Positions 1-8,675 of a stretch of DNA of 64,000 nt are shown in pieces. A model generated the notes under the pieces. It saw only the letters and a list, made by a program, of their open reading frames with translations, was not told the DNA's origin and searched no databases. The stretch comes from JBAOHV01 sp963714875 (GTDB lineage Bacteria > Actinomycetota > Acidimicrobiia > Acidimicrobiales > Microtrichaceae), in the NCBI GenBank assembly GCA_963714875.1, contig CAVQQI010000007.1, positions 21,578 through 85,577 of the forward strand, written 5' to 3'. Position 1 is the stretch's first letter. Every line of letters begins with the position of its first letter. The position numbers were made by a program, and so were the translations under genes.

Positions 1-407
1 GCACTCGAGTCCATCGACGCCGCGCCGATCACCTCGAACCGGTCGGTGATCCCGAAGTGCTCGAGCATCTGGCGTGTGGGGCCCTCGCCCTTCGACGTGG
101 CGGTCGCCAGCCGGTGACCAGCCGCTGCGATCGTGTCGATCGCGTCCAGGACTCCCGGGTACAGCGACGCCTGGTAGGCCCCCCACTCGACATAGCGCTG
201 GCGGTAGCGCAGCGTCGCGTCATCGATCAGCTCCGCGGGAATGCCGAGCTCGGCCAGCATCAGCTGCAGCGGAGGCCCCACGTTGGCGGTCAGCACCGAA
301 CGCTCCGGGACCGCCATGCCGAACGACGAGAACGTGTGCTCGAGCGAGCCGACGATCCCCTCCTCGGAATCCCACACGGTGCCATCCAGGTCGAAGATCA
401 CGATCAC
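1..407 (-). CDS. HAD-superfamily phosphatase, C-terminus off the window
   Basis: The minus strand reads TVIVIFDLDGTVWDSEEG near its start, which carries HAD motif I (DxDGT: nucleophile Asp and acid/base Asp). Further on it reads YPGVLDAIDTIAAAGH and LATATSKG (motif II region, S/T before K), then MLEHFGITDRFEVI, typical of phosphoglycolate-phosphatase/PGMB-like HAD enzymes that hydrolyse small phosphomonoesters. The coding sequence runs off the left edge, so motifs III and IV are not visible. GTG at 407 is the chosen start; a second in-frame GTG lies at 401, and there is no clear ribosome-binding site. It diverges from serS. Substrate cannot be told from this fragment. Confidence 0.8.
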   Translation of the reverse strand, partial: MIVIFDLDGTVWDSEEGIVGSLEHTFSSFGMAVPERSVLTANVGPPLQLMLAELGIPAELIDDATLRYRQRYVEWGAYQASLYPGVLDAIDTIAAAGHRLATATSKGEGPTRQMLEHFGITDRFEVIGAASMDSS

Positions 408-478
408 CGTTGGAGACTCGCGTCAGTTCGGGTGCCGGCACCAGCCGAACGGGCTTCGGCCGGCGCGCGGTGTCCCGC

Positions 479-484
479 TAGTTT
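479..484 (+). promoter_or_regulatory. -10 hexamer TAGTTT of serS, leaderless spacing
   Basis: TAGTTT ends six bases before the ATG of serS, so transcription would start at or next to the start codon. No ribosome-binding site precedes the ATG. Inference from spacing only. Confidence 0.4.
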
Positions 485-490
485 CGGCCC

Positions 491-1771
491 ATGCTCGATG
501 TGCGCCTGATCCGCAACGACCCCGAGACGGTTCGCGCCGGCATCTCCCGGCGCGGCGAGGATCCGTCGGTGATCGACGACGTGCACGAGCTCGACGCCGA
601 GCTCCGGTCGCTCGCGGCGAAGCGGGACTCGCTGCGGGCCGAGATCCGGGTCATCTCCAACGAGGTCGGCACGTTGTTCCGTGAGCAGCGCAAGGACGAC
701 GCCACCGAGCTGCAGGAGCAGAGCCGCCTTCTGGGCGCGGAGGAGAAGGCGCTCGACCTGCGGGCCGAGGAGCTCGAGGTGCAGTTGCGGGGCCAGCTGC
801 TGCGGATCCCGAACCTGCCGGCGGCGGACTGCCCCGACGGCGCCGGCGAGGACGACAACGTGGTGTTGCGGGTCGAGCAGTTCGACCCGACCAGCTACGC
901 CGAGCATCAGCGCGTCGAACACTGGGTGACCGGCGAGGCGCTCGGGATCCTCGACGTCGAACGTGCGGTGAAGATGTCGGGATCGATGTTCGTGATGTAC
1001 CGCGGCGCCGGCGCATCGCTGGTGCGGGCGCTGTGTCAGTTGGCGATCGACCGAAACGCTGATCTGTACGAAGAAGTGCGCCCCCCGACGCTGGTGCGCA
1101 CCGACACGATGATCTCGACCGGGCACCTGCCGAAGTTCGTGGACGAGGCGTACCACATGGAACGCGACGACCTGTGGGCGATCCCGACCGCCGAGGTGCC
1201 GCTGACCTCGATCGCCCGCGACGAGATCCTGCCCGAGGCGGACCTGCCCCAGCGGTTCTGCGCCCACACCAGCTGCTTCCGGCGCGAGGCGGGCTCCGCG
1301 GGCAAGGACACCCGTGGCCTGTTGCGGGTGCACGAGTTCGACAAGGTGGAGATCCTCGCGTACTGCACCGCGGAACAGGCCCCGACCATGCACGACGAGA
1401 TCCTCGGGCGCGCCGAGGGGCTCATCCGCGACCTGGGACTGGCGTACCGCGTGCTGGATCTGTGCACCGGCGACATCGGCAACAGCGCAGCCCGCACCTT
1501 CGACATCGAGGTCTACGCGCCCGGCGTCGACCGGTGGCTCGAGGTGAGCTCGGTCTCGTGGTTCGCCGACTACCAGGCCCGTCGGGCGAACCTGCGCTAC
1601 AAGGCCGAGGGCGGCAAGGGCACCGAGGTGCTGCACACGCTGAACGGCTCCGCGCTGGCGGTCCCTCGCGTCTGGGCGGCGATCGTCGAGACCTACCGCC
1701 AGCCCGACGGCACCGTCGCGGTCCCCGAGCTGTTGCAGCCCTACCTGCGTGGCGCCACGGTCATCGGCTGA
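491..1771 (+). CDS. serS: seryl-tRNA synthetase
   Basis: Charges tRNA-Ser (and tRNA-Sec) with serine in the cytoplasm. The 426-residue length is normal for bacterial SerRS. The N-terminus MLDVRLIRNDPETVRAG and the following charged helical stretch to about residue 100 form the tRNA-binding coiled-coil arm. Class II core: motif 2 is visible as CFRREAGSAGKDTRGLLRVH, with FDKVE following, and motif 3 as LNGSALAVPR near the C-terminus; EVSSVSWFADYQARR is the usual serine-site segment. The ATG at 491 lacks a ribosome-binding site but has a -10-like hexamer six bases upstream, suggesting a leaderless mRNA. It stands alone and diverges from the HAD gene. Confidence 0.97.
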   Translation: MLDVRLIRNDPETVRAGISRRGEDPSVIDDVHELDAELRSLAAKRDSLRAEIRVISNEVGTLFREQRKDDATELQEQSRLLGAEEKALDLRAEELEVQLRGQLLRIPNLPAADCPDGAGEDDNVVLRVEQFDPTSYAEHQRVEHWVTGEALGILDVERAVKMSGSMFVMYRGAGASLVRALCQLAIDRNADLYEEVRPPTLVRTDTMISTGHLPKFVDEAYHMERDDLWAIPTAEVPLTSIARDEILPEADLPQRFCAHTSCFRREAGSAGKDTRGLLRVHEFDKVEILAYCTAEQAPTMHDEILGRAEGLIRDLGLAYRVLDLCTGDIGNSAARTFDIEVYAPGVDRWLEVSSVSWFADYQARRANLRYKAEGGKGTEVLHTLNGSALAVPRVWAAIVETYRQPDGTVAVPELLQPYLRGATVIG

Positions 1772-1794
1772 GCCGCTGATCTGACCCCACCGGC

Positions 1795-1839
1795 GCGATG
1801 AGCACCGGCATGAGCGCCAGGTAGTCGGTGTCGCGGAAG
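1795..1839. repeat. 45-bp near-copy of part of the downstream GT-C gene
   Basis: These 45 bases match 2767-2811 inside the membrane mannosyltransferase gene at 41 of 45 positions by eye, in the same orientation. Read on the minus strand they give FRDTDYLALMPVLIA, against FRDTYNLAFMLVLIA in the intact gene. No open frame of useful length surrounds the fragment, so it looks like a remnant of a lost paralogue or a deletion scar. Confidence 0.45.
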
Positions 1840-1851
1840 GACGGGTCCTTC
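1836..1851. terminator. small stem-loop after serS
   Basis: GAAGGA-CGGG-TCCTTC forms a six-pair stem 65 bases after the serS stop. There is no U-tract; it may end the serS transcript. Confidence 0.3.
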
Positions 1852-1935
1852 GCCCCTACAGCAGATAGTTGCGGTGCGATCTACTTCGAAGTGAGCATCC
1901 CCGGGGTGGGGATGCGAACTCGATGGAGGTGACAC

Positions 1936-2430
1936 ATGGTTGGTCGCGGAAAACGTGCGCGTCGGCTGGGGATCGCGGCGCTGCTGGCGGTGGGGGTGCT
2001 GGCATTCTCCACCGCGTGCCGCCCGGCGCAGCCCCCGGGGGCCATGCCCGCAGATCCGACCGGCTACGTCGATGTGGTGACCGGCGGCAGGGGCGAGGTC
2101 CGGGTCCAGGGCTGGGCCTCACAGTGGGATCTCTTCGTCGACGGCGCCTGGCGTGATCAGGGTCCGGTCCAGATCACCCTGTTCATGAACGGCAAGTGGG
2201 TCGACGGCACGTTCCCGGCCGACAAGCCCCGATCCGACGTCGACGCTGCACTGGTGGCCCAGCGGTCGTGGCAGATCCGGCAGCCGAGCATGGCCTACGG
2301 CTTCGACATCACTGTTCCCGCCCCCAAGGGTGACGCGAGCATCTGCGTCGGTGCCATCAACCAGAACCTGGACCTGGCGCCGTACGGCGACCATGTCGTC
2401 CTGGGGTGCAGGACCGTGACGGTCTCCTGA
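1936..2430 (+). CDS. small lipoprotein with actinobacterial beta-sandwich domain
   Basis: 164 residues. The N-terminus has Arg/Lys-rich residues, a hydrophobic segment (IAALLAVGVLAFS) and a lipobox ending in STAC, so it should be lipid-anchored outside the membrane. The mature part is one domain: VRVQGWAS, VQITLFMNGK, GFDITVPAPKGD, SICVGAIN and LGCRTVTV. I know this pattern (GWA...D near the start, a Cys pair in CV-AIN and LGC-TV at the end) from many actinobacterial secreted proteins, without a firm function. The C-terminal domain of the GH26-like protein at the right end has the same closing pattern. The start is fixed by GGAGGTGA seven bases before ATG. Function unknown. Confidence 0.75.
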   Translation: MVGRGKRARRLGIAALLAVGVLAFSTACRPAQPPGAMPADPTGYVDVVTGGRGEVRVQGWASQWDLFVDGAWRDQGPVQITLFMNGKWVDGTFPADKPRSDVDAALVAQRSWQIRQPSMAYGFDITVPAPKGDASICVGAINQNLDLAPYGDHVVLGCRTVTVS

Positions 2431-2433
2431 CAG

Positions 2434-2473
2434 GACCGGTCGGCCGGGCGCTCCGGCGCTCGGCCGACCGGTC
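2434..2473. terminator. bidirectional terminator hairpin
   Basis: A perfect 13-pair inverted repeat (GACCGGTCGGCCG and its complement) with a 14-base loop lies between the convergent lipoprotein and mannosyltransferase genes, four bases after the lipoprotein stop. Its position suits termination from both sides. Confidence 0.65.
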
Positions 2474-2512
2474 GGAGCAGGCATCGATGTGCGGAGCCGC
2501 TGGGTCGGGCGG

Positions 2513-3694
2513 TCAGGGCACCATCCGCCCGAGCAGCGCCTCGCTCGTCAGCCAGATCAGGCCGAACGAGCTGACGCCGACGACGGCGAGCTGTCGCCAC
2601 CGGCGATCGGCCCACTGCGCCAGCGCCACGACGAAGGGCACGACGACCAGGGCGTAGCGCCCGAGCGAGTCGGTCTGTTGGGACGACAGCGTGATCACCA
2701 GCGTGGCCCCGGCATACGCGAGCCAGCTGAGCGGCTGTCGTCGGCGGATCGCGACGACCAGCAGCGCGATGAGCACCAGCATGAACGCCAGGTTGTAGGT
2801 GTCGCGGAAGTTGCCCTTCACCAGCTCACCCATCGGTTCGAGCACGCGGGTGATCGGATCCTGGAACCCGCCGCGCAGCTCTCGTTGCGCATCCACGGGG
2901 ATCCAGACATCACCGGTGGTCGCGGCGATGACTCCGAATGCTCCGACGAGCCCGACCAACGGGCCGGCCACCGCAGCGACGATCGCCGGCCACGGCGGTC
3001 GGGGTCGTGCCCGCCAGAGCTCGATCACGATCGGCAGGAGCAGCAGCCCCCCGACCGGCCGCAGCGCAGCGGACAGGAGCGCCAGGAGCCCCGCCAGGGC
3101 GAAGGCGCGCCGGTGCAGTGCCAGGAGGGTTGCGGCGATCAGGAGCAGCGCGAGTCCCTCGGTGTACGCCCACGCCAGGACGAATGCCGAGGGTGCGATG
3201 GCCACCATCCACGCGGCTCGGTCGCCGACCGTCGATGTCAGCCGACCCCACGGACCGGTGCCGGTCGCCGGGAGCGGGGAGGAGGGCGAGCCCTCGATGA
3301 CCTCCTTGACCAGACGCCACAGCACGAGCGCTCCGGCGAACGCGGCGACGTTGGCGATCACGACGAGCGACCAATCCTCACGGCCGCCGAACAGGGGGGC
3401 GAGGGTGCGGCCGAGCGCCGGGTACAGCGGGAAGAACCGGGCGCCGGCATCGGGCACGCCGTCGTACCAGCCGATCGCGATGTCGCGGTAGAACAGGCCG
3501 TCCCAGGTCAACAGTCCGGAGTGCGCCCCGATGACCGCCCGGGGGTTGTCCAGCACCCCACCCAACCGATCCGACAGCACCCACCCCGCGGCGATGCAGA
3601 CCCTGGCCCACACCCAACCGATCAGCACCGGGAGCAGGCCGTCGCGCCAGCGGAGCTGGCTGGCGCCGCGGGACTCCGTCAGCGTCTCGTCCAC
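2513..3694 (-). CDS. GT-C membrane mannosyltransferase, PIG-V-like
   Basis: 393 residues with about ten hydrophobic segments. After the first membrane segment comes TWDGLFYRDIAIGWY and then ARFFPLYPALGR; this WD-x-FY-x-IA plus FFPLYP layout is the signature of PIG-V/Gpi18-type mannosyltransferases, which use polyprenyl-phosphate sugar donors on the outer membrane face. In actinobacteria such enzymes act on lipoglycans or glycoproteins. GTG start at 3694. It follows the larger GT-C gene by eight bases on the same strand, so the two probably form an operon with the GT4 gene further upstream. Acceptor and sugar are not readable from the sequence. Confidence 0.75.
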   Translation of the reverse strand: MDETLTESRGASQLRWRDGLLPVLIGWVWARVCIAAGWVLSDRLGGVLDNPRAVIGAHSGLLTWDGLFYRDIAIGWYDGVPDAGARFFPLYPALGRTLAPLFGGREDWSLVVIANVAAFAGALVLWRLVKEVIEGSPSSPLPATGTGPWGRLTSTVGDRAAWMVAIAPSAFVLAWAYTEGLALLLIAATLLALHRRAFALAGLLALLSAALRPVGGLLLLPIVIELWRARPRPPWPAIVAAVAGPLVGLVGAFGVIAATTGDVWIPVDAQRELRGGFQDPITRVLEPMGELVKGNFRDTYNLAFMLVLIALLVVAIRRRQPLSWLAYAGATLVITLSSQQTDSLGRYALVVVPFVVALAQWADRRWRQLAVVGVSSFGLIWLTSEALLGRMVP

Positions 3695-3702
3695 GGCGGC
3701 GC

Positions 3703-5350
3703 TCAGCCCTGTGGTCGCAGCACGAGCAGGTTGGCGGGTTCCTCGTGTTCAGCCGGCGCGCTCGGGACCATCAGCGCGGGGACGCGCCCCGCGCTGACCG
3801 CTCCGATGAGCTCCTCGCACTTGCCCTCGAAGGTCCTGTACGTGGTGTTGGACACGACGTACAGGGTGGCCTCTGGGGGGAGTCGGGACTCGAGATCCTC
3901 GGCGAAGCGCTCGGGATCGGACGCAGCATTGCGCTCGCCGTAGTCGACCCAGTCCACGAAGCGGGGGTCGCCGGCCGCGGGGTAGGGGATCACCTCGGTC
4001 CCGTCGCCGAGCTGCTGGTCGAGCTGACGCTGCAGCGCCACGCCCAACTGGTCGGGACAGGCGAGCACCACTGCCTGCTCGACGTCGTTGGCCTCGATGT
4101 CAGCGGCGATCTCGGCGACGAGCGGCTCGGTCTGGGTGCGGGAGTAGCGGATCTCGCCGACGGCGCCGAACGCGCTCGAGGGCGATGACCCCCGCCAGCA
4201 GCGCAGCGGTCAGGCGCGGCGAGCGCGCCAACGCGAGGCCAGCGGCGACGCACAGGACGAACAGCGGGAACACGACCGCTGCGTAGCGCGACGCGAACGT
4301 GTTGTTCGTGGCGAACGCAGCTGCCCAGCCGACGCCCATCGTCAGCCCGATGACGACCAGCTCGCCCCGCACCCGCGGAGCGATCGGCCGGCCGATCACC
4401 AGGTCGCCGCCGGCGATGCGCACCATGGCCGCGGCGAGCAGCAGTGCCACCAAGCCGTAGCTGAGCAGTTGCGCGGCGCCGTGGCGGGCGCCCGCGAAGT
4501 CGACCACGCTGATGACGATCACCGAGGCGGGGCCGAACCGCTCGCCCCACGGTGTGCCGGTGTTGGCCGACTGGTAGAGCAGCGCCGGCACCCACGGCAG
4601 GAACAGCACGCCGCCGGCGACGAGCGCTCCGGCTGCCAGGCGAGCGCCGCTGCGCTGCTCGGGCGACCTGGCTCGCCATGCCTGCCAGAGCGCCACCAGG
4701 CCGACCGCGGCGAGCAGCCACATCGACCAGTAGTGGGTCCACAGGAGCGCGGCCGTGATGAGTGCCGCTCCGACCGCGACGACGAGTCGGCGGCGGCCGG
4801 CGCTGCGCCCGGTGAGCAGGTCATCGATCAGCAGATAGCCGGCCAGCACCAGGGTGATGGCGAGGGAGTACATCCGGGTCTCGGCGCCGTAGCGGATCCC
4901 GTAGGGCAGCAGCGCCATGACCCCCAGGGCGATCAGGCCGGTGCGTCGGCCGCCGAGGGGCCCCGCGCCAGCCCGTTCGCCGAGGCGGCAGCCGGCCAGG
5001 TAGGTCAGTGGGAGTCCGATCACCGAGATGAACCCGGCGAGCGCTCGCACCCACCAGTCCGAATCGCCGCCGAGCGCGATCCACCCGTGCAGCAGCACGT
5101 AGAACAGCGGCGGGTGGCCGTCGCGTCGCAACGCCTCGGAGATGTCGCCGATCGGCAGCGAGGCGATGTTGACCGTCAACGCCTCGTCGAGCCACAGCCC
5201 GGAGCGGGGTGCGAACCGCAGCGCGATACCGGCGACCACCGCGACGACGGTCACGGCCATGAGCATCACGTCCACCGGGGGCGCGACGCGTCGTTCCGGG
5301 ACGGCTCGGGTGGCGTCGGGGCTCGCGGCAGGAGTGGGGTCGGTGCTCAT
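3703..5350 (-). CDS. GT-C (GT39/ArnT-like) membrane glycosyltransferase, one frameshift
   Basis: The N-terminal frame (from ATG at 5350) has the GT-C signature: LWLDEALTV after the first membrane helix, HPPLFYVLLHGW in the first loop, then eight or more hydrophobic helices. At about 4180-4182 the frame shifts. Removing one base from the GGG run there joins LLAGVIA directly to SSAFGAVGEIRYSRT and a soluble C-terminal domain ending at 3703 (VVLACPDQLGVALQRQL, YVVSNTTYRTFEGKC), for about 549 residues in all. The C-terminal segment is typical of large actinobacterial GT-C proteins. A TAGTGT hexamer lies about 30 bases upstream of the start. Role: transfer of a sugar from polyprenyl phosphate, probably to an envelope glycan. 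Confidence 0.75.
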
Positions 5351-5378
5351 CGTGGGGTGCGCTCGGGGCGCCCCGACA

Positions 5379-6716
5379 CTACCGGGACGCGGTGTCGGGG
5401 CCGGTGAGCCGCCGGACCGCAGCTGCGACCGCCAGGGCGGTGTCGTCCCATGTCGGGCCGGCGTAGCTCGCTGCGGCGGCGCGTTGGTGCGCGTGATGGG
5501 TCGGGTCCTCCAGGTGCCGGGTGAGCAGTCCGACGAGGGCGTCGACGTCGTGGGGTTCGAACAGCTCGCTCAGGCCGGCTCCCGCCTCGGGGAGTGCGCC
5601 GCCGGTCGAGGAGATCGTCGGGCAGCCGTGGTGCAGCGCCTCCATCACCGGCACGCCGAGCCCTTCGTAGATCGACGGCGCCACCGCGACGAACGCGTGC
5701 TGGTAGAGCCAGGCCAGCTGGGCGTCATCGATGCCGCCCAGCCAGTGGATTCGGTCGCCGAGCAGTCGATGGGACCGGATCCGCTGCACCAGCGAGTCGA
5801 CCATCCATCCCTCCTTGCCGACCAGCACGAGGGCCAGCTCGGGGTGCGACGCCAGGAGCCGCTCGATCGCGTCGAGGACCACGGCCTGGTTCTTGCGCGG
5901 TTCCAGGGTGCCGACGACCAGGACGTACCGGAGCTGCGGGTCGATCTCGGGAACGGGGACCGCGGCGGGCGCCGGGTGATCCGCCCCGAGCGGCACGACC
6001 TGCACGTCGAGCTCACGGTGGACGCCGAGCGCTGGCGCAACCCGGCGCAGGTCGGCAGCGGTGCACTCGGAGTTGGCCAGGAACAGCTCGGCATGGCGCA
6101 GCTGCGCGACGAGCCAGTCGCGGAACACCTGCGCGTGCTGCGCGGTGAACCACTGCGGGAACAGCATCGGCATCACGTCGTGCACCAGCACGAGCGGATG
6201 CACCTGCGCAGCGACCAGGTGGGGCAGCAGCTCGGCCCGCGGGGTCGGGTCGTACCAGGAACCCTCGATGTCCGCGAACACCGATCCTGCGGGGATCGCG
6301 CCACGTTCGATCGGGCCGAGCGACAGCTCGGCGTGGCCGGGCAGGATCTCGCGGCGACGGTTCCGGCGGGCGGAGATCACGGCGCGTGCCCGCAGGGTGA
6401 GCGGCAGGTCGCCGACTCGCCGGACCAGGGGCGAGAGCGGGCCGAAGTCGTCGGCCCGGCGCCCGGCGCGCCCGCCGGCGGGATGGGTGCGCAGCTGCGC
6501 TCGTTCGTCGTCGGTGAGCCGACGGAAGTCCGCGCCCACCGCCGGGGTGACCACGGGCACCACCTCGAGTCCATCGCCGGCGGGGCCGTCGAGACCGTTG
6601 ACGACTTCTCGCACCACGCGCTGGATGCCGGTCGTGAAGTCGACCGACAGCGTGTTGGTCACCTCGACCACGACCTGGGTCGGAGCGGCCGGGTCACGGC
6701 GATCGGTCGAACCCAT
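5379..6716 (-). CDS. GT4-family glycosyltransferase
   Basis: About 445 residues, soluble, GT-B fold. The N-terminal half has LSVDFTTGIQRVVREV (acceptor domain with the first Gly-rich loop) and LVLVHDVMPMLFPQWF. The C-terminal half has VLVVGTLEPRKNQAVVL, LVLVGKEGW, IHWLGGIDDAQLAWLY, and the nucleotide-sugar motif APSIYEGLGVPVMEALHHGCP with the E-x7-E pair. This is a retaining GT4/GT1-group enzyme using a nucleotide sugar. ATG at 6716 is preferred; an in-frame GTG sits at 6722, and a TACGGT hexamer just upstream fits a leaderless or near-leaderless message. It heads the glycosyltransferase group. Acceptor unknown. Confidence 0.8.
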   Translation of the reverse strand: MGSTDRRDPAAPTQVVVEVTNTLSVDFTTGIQRVVREVVNGLDGPAGDGLEVVPVVTPAVGADFRRLTDDERAQLRTHPAGGRAGRRADDFGPLSPLVRRVGDLPLTLRARAVISARRNRRREILPGHAELSLGPIERGAIPAGSVFADIEGSWYDPTPRAELLPHLVAAQVHPLVLVHDVMPMLFPQWFTAQHAQVFRDWLVAQLRHAELFLANSECTAADLRRVAPALGVHRELDVQVVPLGADHPAPAAVPVPEIDPQLRYVLVVGTLEPRKNQAVVLDAIERLLASHPELALVLVGKEGWMVDSLVQRIRSHRLLGDRIHWLGGIDDAQLAWLYQHAFVAVAPSIYEGLGVPVMEALHHGCPTISSTGGALPEAGAGLSELFEPHDVDALVGLLTRHLEDPTHHAHQRAAAASYAGPTWDDTALAVAAAVRRLTGPDTASR

Positions 6717-6902
6717 GGTCACCTCACCGTACCGCTCGCCGGACGCGCAACGGGAGCCGCTCGGTCCGGCAGGGCGAATGCCGACCCGGGAGGCTCCCGA
6801 TCGCGGTCACTGACATGGTGTTCCCACCGTTCCATCGGCGCCGGACCGCCACAGTTGACCTTTCGGTGGGGGACCGGCACGGTCACCACGGGGTCGGTGG
6901 CG

Positions 6903-8117
6903 TCAGCGGGTGAGGATGACCGACGAGCCGTGGCCGAACAGGCCCTGGTTGGCGGTGATGCCGACCTTGGGGTTGTCGGCCTGGGCGCCCTGGGCGGTAC
7001 CGCGCAGCTGCCAGGTGAGCTCGCAGACCTGAGCGATCGCCTGCGCGGGGACCGCTTCACCGAAGCACGCCAGGCCGCCCGAGGGGTTGACGGGCAGGCG
7101 ACCGCCCACCTGGGTGACGCCGTCGCGCAGCAGCTGCTCGGCCTCGCCGGGCCCACAGAAGCCCAGGTCCTCGTACCAGTCGAGCTCGAGTGCGGTGGAC
7201 AGGTCGTAGACCTCGGCCACCTCGACGTCGTCCGGTCCGAGTCCGGCCTGTGCGTACGCGGCGTCACCGATGGCCTGCTTGAAGCCCCGCTCGGGAACGG
7301 GGATGCCCGCGGCCGAGTCGGTGGCCAGGTTCGGCATCTCCAGGATGGTGTTGGGGAAGGTCGGCGTCACCGTCGACACCGCAGCGACCCGCACGAGCGG
7401 ATCGGTGCTCGAGCCCTGCGCCGAGGCGAGGTGCTTGCGTGCGTACTCCATCGAGGTGAGCACGATCGCTGCGCCGCCGTCCGAGGTGGCGCAGATGTCG
7501 AGCAGCCGCAGCGGGCTGGACACCGTCGGCGACGCGGCGATGTCCTCGGCGGAGACGGCCTTGCGGTAGCGCGCATAGGGGTTGTGCAGCCCGTGCGCGG
7601 CGTTCTTGATCTTCACCTTGGCGAAGTCGTCGGTGGTCGCGCCGTACAGGTCGATGCGACGCCGGGCCCACATCGCGAAGTAGCTGGGGTTCGTCATGCC
7701 GAGCAGACGGAAGCGCAACCAGTCGGGGTCGTCGCCACGTTCACCGGCGTTGGGCTTGAGGAAGCCCTTGGGTGTGGTGTCCGCACCGACGACCAGTGCG
7801 ACGTCGCACATGCCCGACAGGATCCGCTGACGGGCGGCGTCGAGCGCCATGGCACCCGACGCACAGGCCCCGTACGCGCTGGTGACGGGGATGCCGGTCC
7901 AGCCGAGGGCCTGGGCGAAGGTGGCGCCGGCGACGTAGCCGGGGTACCCGTTGCGCATGGTGTCGGCGCCGGCGACGAAGCCGACGTCGGACCAGTCGAT
8001 GCCGGCGTCGCTCAGGGCGTCGCGGGCCGCGGCGACCCCGTACTCGACGAAGTTGCGGCCCCACTTGCCCCAGGGATGCATGCCGACCCCGAGCACGGCG
8101 ACCTGTTCGACGGCCAT
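6903..8117 (-). CDS. thiolase-like lipid-transfer protein (Ltp3/Ltp4 type)
   Basis: About 404 residues of thiolase fold: VAVLGVGMHPWG at the N-terminus, GACASGAMALDAARQRI with the nucleophile-position Cys, LRLLDICATSDGGAAIVL, and the C-terminal NPSGGLACFGE and ANQGLFGHGSS (His-containing) motifs. This is the SCP2-thiolase group, which acts on acyl-CoA in steroid and branched-chain degradation. Paired with a DUF35 protein it resembles Rv3521-Rv3523 of M. tuberculosis (recalled). The ATG at 8117 overlaps the stop of the DUF35 gene (TGATG), so the two are translationally coupled, as expected for a Ltp/DUF35 complex. Exact substrate unknown. Confidence 0.85.
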   Translation of the reverse strand: MAVEQVAVLGVGMHPWGKWGRNFVEYGVAAARDALSDAGIDWSDVGFVAGADTMRNGYPGYVAGATFAQALGWTGIPVTSAYGACASGAMALDAARQRILSGMCDVALVVGADTTPKGFLKPNAGERGDDPDWLRFRLLGMTNPSYFAMWARRRIDLYGATTDDFAKVKIKNAAHGLHNPYARYRKAVSAEDIAASPTVSSPLRLLDICATSDGGAAIVLTSMEYARKHLASAQGSSTDPLVRVAAVSTVTPTFPNTILEMPNLATDSAAGIPVPERGFKQAIGDAAYAQAGLGPDDVEVAEVYDLSTALELDWYEDLGFCGPGEAEQLLRDGVTQVGGRLPVNPSGGLACFGEAVPAQAIAQVCELTWQLRGTAQGAQADNPKVGITANQGLFGHGSSVILTR

Positions 8118-8608
8118 CACTTCGCTCCGTTCGTGTCGGCGGTGACCGGGCGCCACTTCCAGACGATGTAGGTGTGCTCCTCGTCGGAGTTCAGCTCATC
8201 GGCCACCAGTTCCATCGGCATGCCCACGGTCAGGTCCTCCACGGTCACACCCGCGATGACCTGGCCCAGCACCACCAGTCGCTCCTCGGCGAGTTCGACC
8301 GCCGCGAGGCAGTAGGGCACGTACGGGTCCGTCGGTGCCACGAACGGAGCGGGCGGCTGGTACTGGGCGTCGGTGTAGGACCACAGCGTCCCGGTGTTCG
8401 ACAGCTCGACGTCGACCAGTTCGGACTCGGCGAAACCCGGCGCCCGTGACATCACGCGTTCGGGCGGGAAGAAGTAGGTGCCGCTGTCGACGCATCGAGT
8501 ACCGAGCAGCGAGATGCCGGGCACGCCCGAGCCGTCGGTCGGAATCGGTGTGTCCTCGGGCGGCATCGAGAACCAGCCCTCGATGGCGGGGACCCTGGTC
8601 GTGGCCAT
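8117..8608 (-). CDS. DUF35 OB-fold protein, partner of the thiolase
   Basis: 163 residues. The N-terminal part, GISLLGTRCVDSGTYFFPP, is where DUF35 proteins carry a rubredoxin-like zinc ribbon. Only one of the four expected Cys residues is present, so the zinc site seems to be lost. The C-terminal half is an OB-fold (LWSYTDAQYQPPAPF, YCLAAVELAEERLVVLGQV, GMPMELV, YIVWKWRP). DUF35 proteins such as ChsH2 or Rv3521 bind acyl-CoA thiolases or hydratases in steroid degradation. First gene after the 8655-8675 palindrome, 50 bases upstream; coupled to the thiolase by a stop/start overlap. Confidence 0.85.
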   Translation of the reverse strand: MATTRVPAIEGWFSMPPEDTPIPTDGSGVPGISLLGTRCVDSGTYFFPPERVMSRAPGFAESELVDVELSNTGTLWSYTDAQYQPPAPFVAPTDPYVPYCLAAVELAEERLVVLGQVIAGVTVEDLTVGMPMELVADELNSDEEHTYIVWKWRPVTADTNGAK

Positions 8609-8654
8609 GTCGGACCTCGAATGGTGGTGGGACCGGCCGGTCGGGCCGGGTGTC

Positions 8655-8675
8655 GATCTGACGGGTCGTCAGGTT
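8655..8675. promoter_or_regulatory. palindromic operator, site 1 (CTGACG-GGT-CGTCAG)
   Basis: A six-base inverted repeat with a three-base spacer at 8658-8672, flanked by GAT on the left. The same element occurs at 14620-14634 and 22149-22163. It overlaps the stop codon of the TetR gene and lies 50 bases before the DUF35 start, in the right place to control the DUF35-thiolase operon separately from the regulator. Confidence 0.65.

Noticed and set aside
4150..4200. Programmed frameshifting in the GT-C gene
   Set aside because: No slippery heptamer or downstream structure stands out, and the same kind of shift occurs in many unrelated genes here, which favours sequence error.
5142..8171. A 1009-codon plus-strand open frame
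   Set aside because: It runs antisense through the GT4 and thiolase genes, which have clear motifs; its product has shadow-type composition.
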